From JAXMCI01 sp046349435 (lineage in GTDB: Bacteria; Pseudomonadota; Alphaproteobacteria; Dongiales; Dongiaceae): DNA of 64,000 nt. The notes below the pieces were generated by a model that was not told where the DNA came from, made no database searches, and was given only the letters and a program-made list of their open reading frames with translations. Each line of letters starts with the position of its first letter. The first letter of the stretch is position 1. The translations under genes and the position numbers were made by a program. Positions 7,859 to 17,275 of this stretch are shown piece by piece. The stretch spans positions 1 through 64,000 of the forward strand of contig JAXMCI010000024.1 of assembly GCA_046349435.1 (NCBI GenBank). Direction: 5' to 3'.

Positions 7859-9163
7859 CTGTCCCCGCTCGCCCTGCCCACCGCCCCGCCGGCCGCCGCA
7901 CCGGCACAGTCCGTGCCGCTGCGCGCCGCGACCGAACGGCCGCCGCCCGGGCTGCCGGCGCGGCTCGCCATCGTCGGCGTGCTGCTGGCGCTGACCAACG
8001 CCGTCCTGCCGGTGATGCTGACCGGCGACCTGCCGGAGGACGCGCTGCTACCCGACACCGCCCGGGCGATTCTCGCCCGCGCATGGCTGCCGGTCTATGC
8101 GGCGATCCTGCTGCTGCTGGCGCGCCACCCGACAGCCAGCCTCGGCGGATTGCTGCGACAGAGGTTGCTGCTGGCACTGCCGCTGCTCGCCATGCTCTCC
8201 GCGCTCTGGTCGCTCGATCCCGCGACATCGCTTCGGCGCGGGCTGCTGCTCGGCCTCTCGACCCTGCTGGGCGTACATCTCGGACAGGCCCTGCCGCCGG
8301 CCGGCCTGCTGCGGCTGCTCGCCTGGGCGCTCGGGATCGCCTTGCTGCTGAGCCTCGCCTTCGCCGTCGCGGCTCCGGCCTGGGGCATCATGGGTTTCAC
8401 CCACGAGGGGGAGTGGCGCGGCATCTGGGTGCACAAGAACCTGCTGGCCGCTTACGCCACGCTCGACCTGCTCGCTGCCGGCATATTGCTCGGCGCCGTG
8501 CGCCGGGGCCGCTGGCTGCTTCGCGCCAGCCTTCTGCTCGCCGCCGGGCTGCTCGTCATGTCGGGCGCCAAGACGCCAATCTTCGTCGTGCTCTGCCTCG
8601 CCGGCCTGCTGCAGCTCGCCTGGCTGCGGCGCCGGCAGCCGCTGCTCGTCCTGCCGGCCCTGGCGCTGCTGCTGCTTGCGGCCGTGCTGGTCTACGCCAA
8701 TGCCGACCTGCTGCTCGAGCTGGTCGGCCGCGACGCGACTCTGAGCAGCCGCACGCCGCTTTGGGCCGGGCTGTGGGGGCTGATCGGCGAGCGCTGGCTC
8801 CTGGGCTACGGGTTCGAGGCCTTCTGGACAACGCAGAGCGGGCCGGTGGCCGGGCTCTGGGAGAGCATCGGCTGGCAGCCGCCCAATGCGCACAACGGCC
8901 TGCTCGACCTGTGGATCGGGCTCGGACTGGCCGGCGTGCTGCTGTTCGCCGGCACCATTGCCGTCGCGCTGGCCACGGCCGCACGGCGGCTTCCCCGGAT
9001 GGGCCGGCTGCAGGCCTACTGGCTGGTCGGCTTCCTCGGCTTCTTCCTCCTCTTCGGGCTTGATGAGATGAACTTCGTGCAGACCAACAGCCTCTGCTGG
9101 GTGCTCTGGGTCGCCACCTTGACCCAGCTGCGCGCCGCCACGGCACCGGCGGCCCGGGCCTGA
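7859..9163 (+). CDS. O-antigen ligase / Wzy-type polymerase family membrane protein
   Basis: Inner-membrane protein with about ten to twelve hydrophobic segments, about 416-434 residues. The family signature is a large periplasmic loop before the late membrane spans containing GYGFEAFW and NAHNGLLDLWIGLGLAG; the His in NAHNG is conserved in Wzy/WaaL ligases. GIWVHKNLLAAY (near residue 180) is another hallmark. Family members polymerise undecaprenyl-linked repeats or attach glycan to an acceptor. The start is ambiguous: a CTG at 7859 has AGGAG six bases upstream, whereas the first conventional start, GTG at 7913, has no ribosome site. I take the CTG; the GTG would remove 18 residues. Eleven bases separate it from the next transferase. 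Confidence 0.82.
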   Translation: MSPLALPTAPPAAAPAQSVPLRAATERPPPGLPARLAIVGVLLALTNAVLPVMLTGDLPEDALLPDTARAILARAWLPVYAAILLLLARHPTASLGGLLRQRLLLALPLLAMLSALWSLDPATSLRRGLLLGLSTLLGVHLGQALPPAGLLRLLAWALGIALLLSLAFAVAAPAWGIMGFTHEGEWRGIWVHKNLLAAYATLDLLAAGILLGAVRRGRWLLRASLLLAAGLLVMSGAKTPIFVVLCLAGLLQLAWLRRRQPLLVLPALALLLLAAVLVYANADLLLELVGRDATLSSRTPLWAGLWGLIGERWLLGYGFEAFWTTQSGPVAGLWESIGWQPPNAHNGLLDLWIGLGLAGVLLFAGTIAVALATAARRLPRMGRLQAYWLVGFLGFFLLFGLDEMNFVQTNSLCWVLWVATLTQLRAATAPAARA

Positions 9164-9173
9164 GCGGCGGCCG

Positions 9174-10136
9174 ATGGCAGATCCCGCTGCCGGCCGGCGC
9201 TACCTGCTGATCTCGCCCTGCCGGGACGAGGCACCCTATATCGGACGCACCATCGACAGCGTGGCGCGGCAGACCTTGCCGCCCGCGGCCTGGATCGTCG
9301 TCGACGACGGCTCCACCGACGGCAGCCCGGAGCTGCTGCGGGGCTATGCCGCGAAGCTCCCCTTCCTGCGCATCGTCGAGCGTGGCGACCGCGGCTTCCG
9401 CCATGTCGGGGCCGGCGTCGTCGAGACCTTCGATTTCGGCCTCGCCCAGGTCCGGCTGGAGGATTTCGACTATGTCTGCAAGCTCGACATGGATCTCGAG
9501 ATGCCGCCCGGCTACTTCGCCCGGGTGATCGAGCGGCTGGAGGCCGAGCCGCGGCTCGGCACGTTCAGCGGCAAGCCCTACTACGTCGACCCTACGACCG
9601 GGCAGCGGGTCAGCGAGTATGTCGGCGACGACCATTCGGCCGGCCAGGCCAAGTTCTACAAGGTCACCTGCTTCCGCGAGATCGGCGGCTTCGTGCGCGG
9701 CCTGTTGTGGGACGCCATAGACTGCCATACCTGCCGGATGCTCGGCTGGCGGGCGGAGAGTGCCGACGAGCCCTCGCTCCGCTACATCCACCTGCGGCCG
9801 ATGGGCTCGAGCCAGGTCAGCCTGTGGCACGGCCGCGTCCGCTTCGGCCGCTCGCAATGGTTCATGGGCACCCACCCGCTCTACATGCTGGCGCTGACCC
9901 TCTATCGCCTGTCCTGGCGCCCCGTGGTGGTGAGTGCCCTCGCGATCAGCTGGGGCTATCTCGGAGCCTGGCTCCGGGGCACGCCGCGCTACGACAACCC
10001 GGCGTTTCGCCGCTTCCTCCGGCGCTACCAGCTCGAGGTGCTGCTCTATGGCCGGCGCCGTGCGCTGGCCCGCGCCGAGGCGCGCGGGGCGGCCGGGCGG
10101 GCACGCCGGGCCGCGACCGCCGGCGACGCGCCATGA
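9174..10136 (+). CDS. Family 2 glycosyltransferase
   Basis: A 320-residue GT-A glycosyltransferase. Core motifs are RYLLISPCRDEAPYIGRTID, WIVVDDGSTDGSPELL (residues 40-55), the metal-binding CKLDMDLEMPPGYFARV (about 102-118) with a DMD triad, and an acceptor region containing FREIGGFVRGLLWDAIDCH. Two weakly hydrophobic stretches in the last third (around LALTLYRLSWRPVVVSALAI) suggest membrane association. The C-terminus is Arg/Ala-rich. Its TGA overlaps the ATG of the deacetylase by four bases (ATGA), so translation is coupled. Donor and acceptor unknown. Confidence 0.9.
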   Translation: MADPAAGRRYLLISPCRDEAPYIGRTIDSVARQTLPPAAWIVVDDGSTDGSPELLRGYAAKLPFLRIVERGDRGFRHVGAGVVETFDFGLAQVRLEDFDYVCKLDMDLEMPPGYFARVIERLEAEPRLGTFSGKPYYVDPTTGQRVSEYVGDDHSAGQAKFYKVTCFREIGGFVRGLLWDAIDCHTCRMLGWRAESADEPSLRYIHLRPMGSSQVSLWHGRVRFGRSQWFMGTHPLYMLALTLYRLSWRPVVVSALAISWGYLGAWLRGTPRYDNPAFRRFLRRYQLEVLLYGRRRALARAEARGAAGRARRAATAGDAP

Positions 10137-11164
10137 GCTGGCGACGCACCGCGCGCATCACCCTCAACCGGCAGCTCGGCGCGGCGCTCGCCGGCCCGGT
10201 GCTCGGTCCGCTCGCCGCCCGGGCGCTCCGCGGCAGCGTCAAGATCGCCTATGCCCACTATGCCGGGGTGCCGCGCCCTTACCTGACCGAGGGCAACGCC
10301 ATGTCCGTCGAGATGCTGGCTCAGCGGCTCGGGACGCTGGCGCGGCACTTCGAGTTCGTACCGCTTGATAGCCTGCTCGCGGACTGCACCCGGCGAGCGG
10401 CAGCGCGCCCCGACGCCCTAGCGGTGACGCTCGACGACGGGTTCGACATCCTGCGTGAGGGCGCTTACGAGGTCTTCGAATCGTTTCGCGTCCCGGTCAC
10501 CACCTTCGTCGTCGTCGGCAGCCTCGACAACGAGCGGCTGATCTGGGCGAGCAAGCTCCGCGCCATCGAGCTTGCGACGGGGCCGGCGGTGTTCCGCCCG
10601 GCGCTGGTCGCGTTGCAGCGGCGCTGCGGCTATCCGGTTGCGCCGGCCGAGGCGCCGGCCCTGCGGCTGGCGGCTCTCGGCTGGCCGATGGCGCGCAAGG
10701 ACGAGCTCGCCGACGTGCTGTGGCAGGCCTGCGACATGCCGCCGTTGCCCGAGTATCTCGATCGGCACCGTCCCTATCACAGCTGGGCGCAGCTTGCGGA
10801 GCTCCGCCGCCGCGGGCACGCGGTCGGCCTGCACACCTGGTCGCATCCCTATTGCGACCGGCTCGACGAGGCCGAGATCGAGGCCGAGATCGTCCGTCCC
10901 GCGGCATTGCTGCGCGAGCGGCTGGGCCTCGAGGGCGTGCCGCTGGCCTATCCTTTCGGCGTGCGCCTGCCGCCCGCGGCGGAGCGGCGGCTGGCCGCGC
11001 GCGGCGTCATCAGCTGCGCGCTCGGCATCGCCGGCTTCAGCCGCCGCCCGGCCCACCCCTTCGCGCTGGAGCGCGCCAGCCTGGAGGGCGACGCGGCCTA
11101 CAACCTGCTCGCCCGGCCGACGCTGCGCCGAGCCAGGGCTGCGCTCGCCGGCGGGCGCGTGTGA
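10133..11164 (+). CDS. Polysaccharide deacetylase family protein (NodB-like)
   Basis: A 343-residue carbohydrate esterase family 4 protein, expected to remove N- or O-acetyl groups from a glycan. The NodB fold is recognisable: motif 1 reads AVTLDDGFD near residue 98 (an Asp pair that binds metal and acts as base), and motif 2 reads GLHTWSHPYCDR near 237, supplying the metal-binding His residues. A later AYPFGVRLPP resembles motif 3. No clear signal peptide is seen, so it may act on lipid-linked precursors in the cytoplasm. It is joined by overlaps to the transferase before it (ATGA) and the flippase after it (GTGA), so product modification and export are probably co-translated. Confidence 0.87.
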   Translation: MSWRRTARITLNRQLGAALAGPVLGPLAARALRGSVKIAYAHYAGVPRPYLTEGNAMSVEMLAQRLGTLARHFEFVPLDSLLADCTRRAAARPDALAVTLDDGFDILREGAYEVFESFRVPVTTFVVVGSLDNERLIWASKLRAIELATGPAVFRPALVALQRRCGYPVAPAEAPALRLAALGWPMARKDELADVLWQACDMPPLPEYLDRHRPYHSWAQLAELRRRGHAVGLHTWSHPYCDRLDEAEIEAEIVRPAALLRERLGLEGVPLAYPFGVRLPPAAERRLAARGVISCALGIAGFSRRPAHPFALERASLEGDAAYNLLARPTLRRARAALAGGRV

Positions 11165-12435
11165 GCGAGCCTCGCGACGGGGGCCGCGTCGTCCGCTTGC
11201 TCTCCGGCAGCATCCTCGACCAGGCGCTACTCTCGGGCGCGAACTTCGCCGCCGGCCTCCTGTTCGTCCGCCACGGGTCCGCCCAAGCCTACGGCCTCTA
11301 CGTGCTGGTCACCGCCACCTTGCTGCTGGTGACCGGCATGCAGGGCGCACTGATCTCGACGCCGCTGTCGGTGATCGTCGCCGGCCGCGACGAGGTGGAG
11401 CGGGCCGCGATGACCCGCACCCTGCTGACGGCCCAGTTCCGCCTCTGGCTGCCCGGCGCCGCGGTCGCCTTCCTGCTGCTCACCGCTTCGGCCGCCGCCG
11501 GCTGGCTGCCGCCCGGTGCCGCGCGGGCCGGCCAGGTCGCCTGTGTCATTGCGCCGATCCTGCTCGCCCGTGAGTTCCTGCGCTCCACCCTGCTGCTCTA
11601 CGGCAGGATCCCGGCGTTGCTTGTCGCCGACGCGCTCTACGTTGCGCTGCAGGTCGCGGTTGTGGCTGCGGCGGTGCAGTTGGCGAGCGCGCCGGTTCCG
11701 GTGGTGCTCGCCGGCAGCGGCGCGGCGGCGCTGTTGGCCACGGCCGTGGCCTGGACCGCCTTCGGCCGGCAGGTCGGCTGGTCACAGCGCCGTGTGCCGG
11801 GCGCCCTCGGCAAGGTGCTGCGGCTGGGCGGCTGGGGCTTCGCAGGCGCCCTGGTGACCTGGCTGCAGAACCAGGGCTTCTACTACCTGCTGGCCGGCTT
11901 GGCCGGCGCCCCGGAGGTGGCGCTCGTCGCCGCCGCACGCCTGCTGCTGACGCCGGTCAACCTGATGCTGATGGGGATCGGGCCGTCGCTGCTGCCGCAG
12001 GCGGCGCGGTGGCACGCCGAGCGTGGCCTCGGGCCGCTCTGCGGCCGGCTCGGCCTGATCGCCCTGGCCCTCCTCGCCGGCGCCGCCGCCTATGTCGCCC
12101 TGCTCTGGCTGCTGCGCGTGCCAATCGTCGGCGGCCTGCTGCGCCTCGATCCCGCTGCCCTGACGCCGCTGCTGCTGCTCTGGGCGGCGGCGGCGGCCAT
12201 GCTGGTCTGCCGCACCCTGGCGATGATCGCCCTGCAGGCGCTGAGCCGTTTCCGGCGCCTGCTCTGGCTCGCTGCGATCGCAGCCGCGCTGTCGCTGCTC
12301 GCCGCGTGGTGGGGCATCGGCCAGTTCGGCGCCGCCGCCAGCATCGCCGGCGTCCTGCTCGGCGAGACGATCTACCTGATCGGCACCCTGCTGTCGCTGC
12401 GGACGGAGCGACGGTTCCCGACGCCCCCGGGCTGA
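11161..12435 (+). CDS. Wzx-like oligosaccharide flippase (MATE/MOP superfamily)
   Basis: A 424-residue integral membrane protein with about twelve hydrophobic helices, matching the polysaccharide export/lipid flippase fold. It would move an undecaprenyl-linked glycan across the inner membrane. Family-like features are the first helix SGSILDQALLSGANFAAGLL and the repeat of two six-helix halves; the second half begins near GFAGALVTWLQNQGFYYLLA. The GTG start at 11161 overlaps the deacetylase TGA (GTGA). It converges on the CphA-like gene, whose stop is only 19 bases away. With the polymerase and transferases it completes a Wzx/Wzy-style pathway, although no chain-length regulator or outer-membrane exporter is in the window. 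Confidence 0.85.
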   Translation: MSEPRDGGRVVRLLSGSILDQALLSGANFAAGLLFVRHGSAQAYGLYVLVTATLLLVTGMQGALISTPLSVIVAGRDEVERAAMTRTLLTAQFRLWLPGAAVAFLLLTASAAAGWLPPGAARAGQVACVIAPILLAREFLRSTLLLYGRIPALLVADALYVALQVAVVAAAVQLASAPVPVVLAGSGAAALLATAVAWTAFGRQVGWSQRRVPGALGKVLRLGGWGFAGALVTWLQNQGFYYLLAGLAGAPEVALVAAARLLLTPVNLMLMGIGPSLLPQAARWHAERGLGPLCGRLGLIALALLAGAAAYVALLWLLRVPIVGGLLRLDPAALTPLLLLWAAAAAMLVCRTLAMIALQALSRFRRLLWLAAIAAALSLLAAWWGIGQFGAAASIAGVLLGETIYLIGTLLSLRTERRFPTPPG

Positions 12436-12454
12436 CCGGGGGAAACCGGGCGGC

Positions 12455-14912
12455 TCAGACGGGCATCGGCACGAAGCTCTCGACGATCGCCGCCGCGCGC
12501 TCGACCTCGCCGGTGACGACCACGACCAGGTCGCCGGGCCCGGCGCGGCCGAGCACGAGGCGCAGCGCGTCGTCCTCGCCGGGGCGGCAGAGGATCCGCC
12601 CGGCCGGGACGCCGCCGGCCAGCAGCCCCTCGGCGAGCAGCCGCGGCACCGCCTCGCGGTCGGGCCGCGGCCGCTTCGCCCAGTCGGTGCAGACATAGAG
12701 GTCGAAGCCGCCGGCCAGAGCCCGGCCGGTAGCGCGGATCAGCGCGTCCTCGCTGCGGCCCGCCGCCATGACATAGGCCAGCCGGCGGCCGGCCACCGGC
12801 ATGGCGCGGACCGCCGCGGCCAGCAGGCCGATGGCGTCGCCGCCGGTGCCGTAGTCGAGCAGCACGCGCACCCCGTGCCGCTCGATCAGGCTGCAGCGGC
12901 CCTGCGAGTCGGCGAGGTCGGGGCGGAAGGCGGCGAGCCCGGCGCCGATGCGCTCCAGCGGCGCGCCCATGGCATGGGCGATGGCGGCGGCGAAGAGCGC
13001 GTTCCACTGCTTGCCGGCATGGTGCCCGCCGAGCGTCGCCGGGATCGCCGCCACCGGCAGCACCGGCTCGCCGGCGCCCCCCGCGACGGCGAGCCTGAGG
13101 ACGCCGTCCTCGAGGAAGGCCGCCGCGCCGCCGGCGGCGCGGTGGGCGGCCAGCGCCGGCGCCGCCGGGTCGCGCGCCACCAGCCAGAGGCGCTCCGCCC
13201 GCGCGCCGTCGCGCATGGCGAGGCAGAGCGGGTCCTCGGCGTTCAGCACCAGGGCGCGGCGCGCCCGGCGGGCGACCACCGACTTGATGCGGGCGAGGTC
13301 GGCGCGGCTGGCGATGCCGTCGGTGCCGATGTGGTTGTCGAGCACGTTGAGCACCGCGCCGACCTCGCAATCCTCGATCACCATGCCGTCGTTGAGCAGC
13401 CCGCCGCGGGCGAGCTCGAAGACGCCGGCCTGCAGCGTCGGGTCGAGCAGCAGCTCGCGCGCGAAGCCGCCGCCGGCGCAGTCGCCCGCCCGCCGCCGCT
13501 CCGTCCCGACGGTGACCCCGACGCTGGTGCAGCGCCCGACCGTCAGGCCGAGCCCCTCGAGGATGCGCGCCACCATGTTGGCGGTGGTCGTCTTGCCGTG
13601 CGTGCCGGTGATGCCGCAGGTCGGGATGCGGCCGTCCGAGCCGGCCGGCAGATGGGCGCGCAGGATCGGCTCGGCGAGGTCGACGCCGGGGGCGCCCAGC
13701 CAGTGCGGCCGCAGCCCCGGCACCGCGTCGCAGCCGAGCACGGCGGCGCCGGTCTCGCGCCAGGAGCGGGCGATGTCGGGGATGACGAGGTCGATCCCGG
13801 CGATGCCGAGCCGCAGCGCCGCCGCGGCGCGCTCCAGCATCGCCCGGGTCTCGGGATGGACCGCGGCGGTGGCGTCGAGCGCGCTGCCGCCGCCCGGGAG
13901 GCCGGCCGCCCGCTGCGGCGACACCCTGCCGGGCTCCGGCTGGCCGTCGGGCTCCGGCACCGCGTCGCCGGGCAGGGCCGGCGCCGGCGGGCGGCGCGCG
14001 GCGGCGACCAGCCGGCCGCCGATCACCAGGGCGCGGTAGCCGGCGCCGCGGGCCAGCCTCGACCAGCACGGACCGGCCGCCGGCCACGGCGCGGCGGAAG
14101 GCCGCCGTCACCGCCTCCGGGCTGGCGAGGCCGACCGCGGCGCCGCCGCCGGCCGTGCCGCGGCCGGGCCTGACGACCACGGGATAGCCGATGCGCTCCG
14201 CGGCGGCGACCGCGGCGGCCTCGGTCGTCGCCTCGCTCATCGGCCCGATCGGCACGCCGGCCGCGGCGAGCAGCCGATTGGCCAGGAACCGGTCTGCCGC
14301 CGCCTCGCGCGCCACCGCCCCGGTGCTGTCGGACATGGTCTGGAGCAGCAGGCGGCCATGGATGCCCTGGCCGACCTGGACCAGCCGGCCGGGCACGCGC
14401 AGCCGATACCAGGGCACGCCGAGCCGCCGCGCCGCGCGGGCCAGCGCTGCCGACAGGGCGTCGACCCGCCAGGTCCCGACCGCCGCGCCGAAGGCGCGAT
14501 GCGCCGCCGCGAAGGCCTCGAGCGCGGCGTCGTCGCCGGCGGCGGCGAGCAGCGCCTTGCCGGCGCAGTCCCAGGCGGCCTGGCCGGTGACCGGGTCGTC
14601 GCAGCCGAGGAAGCTGACCAGCGGCGGCCCGGCGGCCAGCACGCGGGCGGCCGGCGGAAACACCGAAGCGGGCCGCAGCAGCGCGGCGGCGAGGCTGCAG
14701 AGCATCGCCGGCGCCGCCGGGCGCTCGGCGGCGGCCCAGAGGCGGCCCAGCTCCGGCAGGCCCAGCACGGCGAAGACACGGGCGGCGGCCTCCGGCACCA
14801 CGGCCAGCGCTGCGGGCCGGGCCAGGGCCTGCAGGTCGGTCGAGATCAGCAGGCCGCTGTCGTCGCCGTGGATGCTCGGCCCGGAGAGGAACCGGTAGCC
14901 TTCGATCCGCAT
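12455..14912 (-). pseudogene. Cyanophycin-synthetase-like protein, copy 1 (frameshifted; Mur-ligase half intact)
   Basis: CphA makes the Asp-Arg polymer cyanophycin using an N-terminal domain, an ATP-grasp domain that adds Asp and a Mur-ligase domain that adds Arg. This copy keeps all three in outline. The N-terminus (MRIEGYRFLSGPSIHGDDSG) matches the CphA RGPN start, and a Mur-type P-loop GITGTHGKTTTANMVARI is perfect. The ATP-grasp part is damaged. An extra G near 14057 shifts the frame: before it the reading ends GRSVLVE, and removing it restores ELARGAGYRALVIGGRLV. About 45-50 residues present in copy 2 are missing, and the metal-binding Glu/Asn (LELNATPG in copy 2) reads LGCDAVPG. The start has GAGGG seven bases upstream. 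If the frameshift is a sequencing error, the product would be about 819 residues with a dead ATP-grasp site. Confidence 0.75.
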
Positions 14913-14947
14913 TCCGCCGCCCTCGCGGTCGGTCCCCCGGGCCGCCG

Positions 14948-14983
14948 GCAGGATGGGCCGCCGCCCGCAGGATGGGCCGCCGC
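14948..14983. repeat. Two direct copies of a 17-bp sequence
   Basis: GCAGGATGGGCCGCCGC occurs at 14948-14964 and again at 14967-14983, in the gap between CphA-like copies 1 and 2. Copy 2 lacks the C-terminal half of its Mur-ligase domain, so this spacer may be a remnant of a deletion. Confidence 0.6.
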
Positions 14984-15008
14984 GGCCGCGACTGGCAAGC
15001 GCCGCGCC

Positions 15009-17087
15009 TCACGCCGTGGCGGGCGCCGCCTCGCTCGCCAGCCCGGCGCGGATGCGCTCGATCGGGGCGCCCATGGCGTGGGCGATGGCGGCGGCGAACA
15101 GCAGGCTGCGCCACCCGCCGGCCGGCCGGCTCGTCCGGCACGGCGGCGATGGCGCAGTCGCCGGCGCCGCCCGGGGCGGCGAGGCCGGACGGTGCCATCG
15201 GCGAGGTACATGGCGGCGCCGCCGGCGGCGCGATGGGCGGCCAGCGCCGGCGCCGCGCCGTCGCGCGCCACCAGCCAGGCTGCCCGGCCGGCGCGCCCTC
15301 GCGCAGCGCCAGGCAGAGCGGGTCCTCGGCGTCGAGCACCAGCGCGCGCCGCGCCGCCGGGCGACGATCGCGCAGAGCCGGGCGAGGTCGGCGCGGCCGG
15401 CGGTGCCGAGCACGGCGCCGACCTCGCAATCCTCGATCACCATGCCCTCCCGGCGCAGCGCGCCGGGCGCGAGCGCGAAGACCCCGGCCTCGACCGCGGG
15501 ATCGAGCAGCAGCGCGCGGGCGTGGCGACCATCGGCGCAGTCGCCGTCCTGCCGCCGCTCCGCGCCGATTGCGGCCCCCTCGGCGGTGCAGCTTCCGACC
15601 GCGAGCCCCATGCCGTCGAGGATCCGCGCCACCAGCCCGGCGGTCTCGCTCGCGCCGTCGGCGCCGGTGATGGCGCAGGTCGGGATGCGGCCGTCCGAGC
15701 CGGGCGGCAGCAGGGCGCGCATGATGCGCTCGTCGACCCCGCTGTCGGGATCGGCCACCCAGTGCGGCCGCAGGCCCGGGGTGGCGTTGAGCTCCAGCAC
15801 GACGCCGCCGGCCTCCCGCCAGGGACGCGCGATGTCGGCGATCATGAAGTCGATGCCGACCAGGCCCAGCTCCAGCACCGCGGCCGTGCGCTCGAGCAGC
15901 GCCCGGTTCTCCGGATGCATCGCCGGCAGGGCGTCGAAGGCGATGCCGCCCTGGGACAGGTTGGCGATCCGCCGCAGCGGCACCCGGCGCCCGGCCTCGG
16001 GCACGCTGTCGAGCCCGAGCCCCTGCTCGGCCAGCAGCGCGCGGACCTCGCCGTCGACCTCGAGCCGGGTCAGCAGGCCCTCATGGCCGGGCGCCCGCCG
16101 CGGGTCGGCGTTGAGCGCCTCGACCAGCGCCGCCACGCTGCGCCGGCCGTCGCCCTCGACCTGCGGCGGGACGCGCCGGGAGGCGGCGACCACCTTGCCG
16201 CACAGCACCAGCACCCGGTGGTCGTCGCCGGCGGCGTACTTCTCGACCAGCACGCTGTCGCCCCCGACGGCGGCACGATGGAAGGCGGCGGCCACCGCGG
16301 CCGGGTCGGTCAGGTGGACGCTGACGCCGCGGCCGCCGCCGCCGCGGCAGGGCTTGACCACCACGGGATAGCCGAGCCGCTCGGCCGCGGCCACCGCCTG
16401 CCGCTCGTCCCACACCTCCTGGCTCGGCAGGACCGGAATGCCGGCGCCGGCGAGCAGCTCGCCGGTGAGCGCCTTGTCCTGCGACATCAGCCGCGAGATC
16501 ACGCCGGTGCTGTCGGCGGTGGCGTTGTAGAGATAGCGGCGATGCACGCCCTGGCCGATCTGCACGAAGGGTCCGGGAACGCGCAGCCGGAACCACGGGA
16601 TGCCGAGCCGCCGCGCCTCCTGGGCGAAGACCCGCGCGGTGATGTCGAGATGCAGCGCCCGGGCCCACCAGAGGAACTCGGCGTGGACGGCCTCGAAGGC
16701 GGCAAGGTCCCCGCCCGGCCGGCAGGCGCGCAGGGCCGCGCCGGCGCAGGCCCAGGCGGCGAGGCCGGCCGCCTCATGCTCGCAGCGCAGGAAGACACGG
16801 CTCGCCGGCGCGGCCCCGATCAGCCGCGCCACCGGCGGCACGATCGAGACCGGCATCAGCAGCGCGACGGCTACCCGGCACAGCATCTCGGTCGTGTCCG
16901 GGCGGTCCTCGGCCGTCCAGCGCTGGCCGAGCCGCGGCAGGCCGAGGGTCGCGAAGATCCGCGCGCAGCGCTCCGGCGCCGGCCGCTCCGGCATGGCGGG
17001 CAGGTCGGGTTCGAGCGCCAGCAGCAGCCCGCTCTCGTCGTCCTGCAGGTTGGGCCCGGCGAGAAACCGGTGCCTGGCGATCCGCAT
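15009..17087 (-). CDS. Cyanophycin-synthetase-like protein, copy 2 (ATP-grasp intact, Mur-ligase degenerate)
   Basis: Paralogue of copy 1, 692 residues in the open frame. N-terminal domain (MRIARHRFLAGPNLQDDESG), then ATP-grasp (about 200-460) with glycine-rich loop VVKPCRGGGGRGVSV, VLVEKYAAGDDHRVLVL, LRRIANLSQGG and an intact metal site VVLELNATPGLRPHW. The Mur-ligase P-loop is destroyed: ITGADGASETAGLVARI replaces the GTHGKTTT of copy 1. Between about 15365 and 15105 the sequence homologous to copy 1 jumps through all three frames (ALVLDAEDPLCLA, then LVARDGAAPALAAHR, then GLAAPGGAGDC, then LLFAAAIAHAMGAP), and the last third of the Mur domain is absent. The ATG at 17087 follows GGGGAC; copy 1 begins at the equivalent residue. 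Possibly a CphA2-like enzyme working with only the ATP-grasp site. Confidence 0.78.
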   Translation of the reverse strand: MRIARHRFLAGPNLQDDESGLLLALEPDLPAMPERPAPERCARIFATLGLPRLGQRWTAEDRPDTTEMLCRVAVALLMPVSIVPPVARLIGAAPASRVFLRCEHEAAGLAAWACAGAALRACRPGGDLAAFEAVHAEFLWWARALHLDITARVFAQEARRLGIPWFRLRVPGPFVQIGQGVHRRYLYNATADSTGVISRLMSQDKALTGELLAGAGIPVLPSQEVWDERQAVAAAERLGYPVVVKPCRGGGGRGVSVHLTDPAAVAAAFHRAAVGGDSVLVEKYAAGDDHRVLVLCGKVVAASRRVPPQVEGDGRRSVAALVEALNADPRRAPGHEGLLTRLEVDGEVRALLAEQGLGLDSVPEAGRRVPLRRIANLSQGGIAFDALPAMHPENRALLERTAAVLELGLVGIDFMIADIARPWREAGGVVLELNATPGLRPHWVADPDSGVDERIMRALLPPGSDGRIPTCAITGADGASETAGLVARILDGMGLAVGSCTAEGAAIGAERRQDGDCADGRHARALLLDPAVEAGVFALAPGALRREGMVIEDCEVGAVLGTAGRADLARLCAIVARRRGARWCSTPRTRSAWRCARARRPGSLAGGARRRGAGAGRPSRRRRRRHVPRRWHRPASPPRAAPATAPSPPCRTSRPAGGWRSLLFAAAIAHAMGAPIERIRAGLASEAAPATA

Positions 17088-17275
17088 GTCCCCGTCCCTT
17101 CCCCTCGCCCGCGCGCCGGCCTCATCCGTCGGCAAGCTCGCCCTTCGGATGAAGCCTGCGAGATCGCGACCGCTCCCCGAACCTCGTCCCGCGCCGGCCG
17201 CAGCGCGAGGTCGGCACGGCCGCGCCGCTGTCGCTCGAAACGATCGGCATATTACAGTGACGCCCGGAGGATCCG

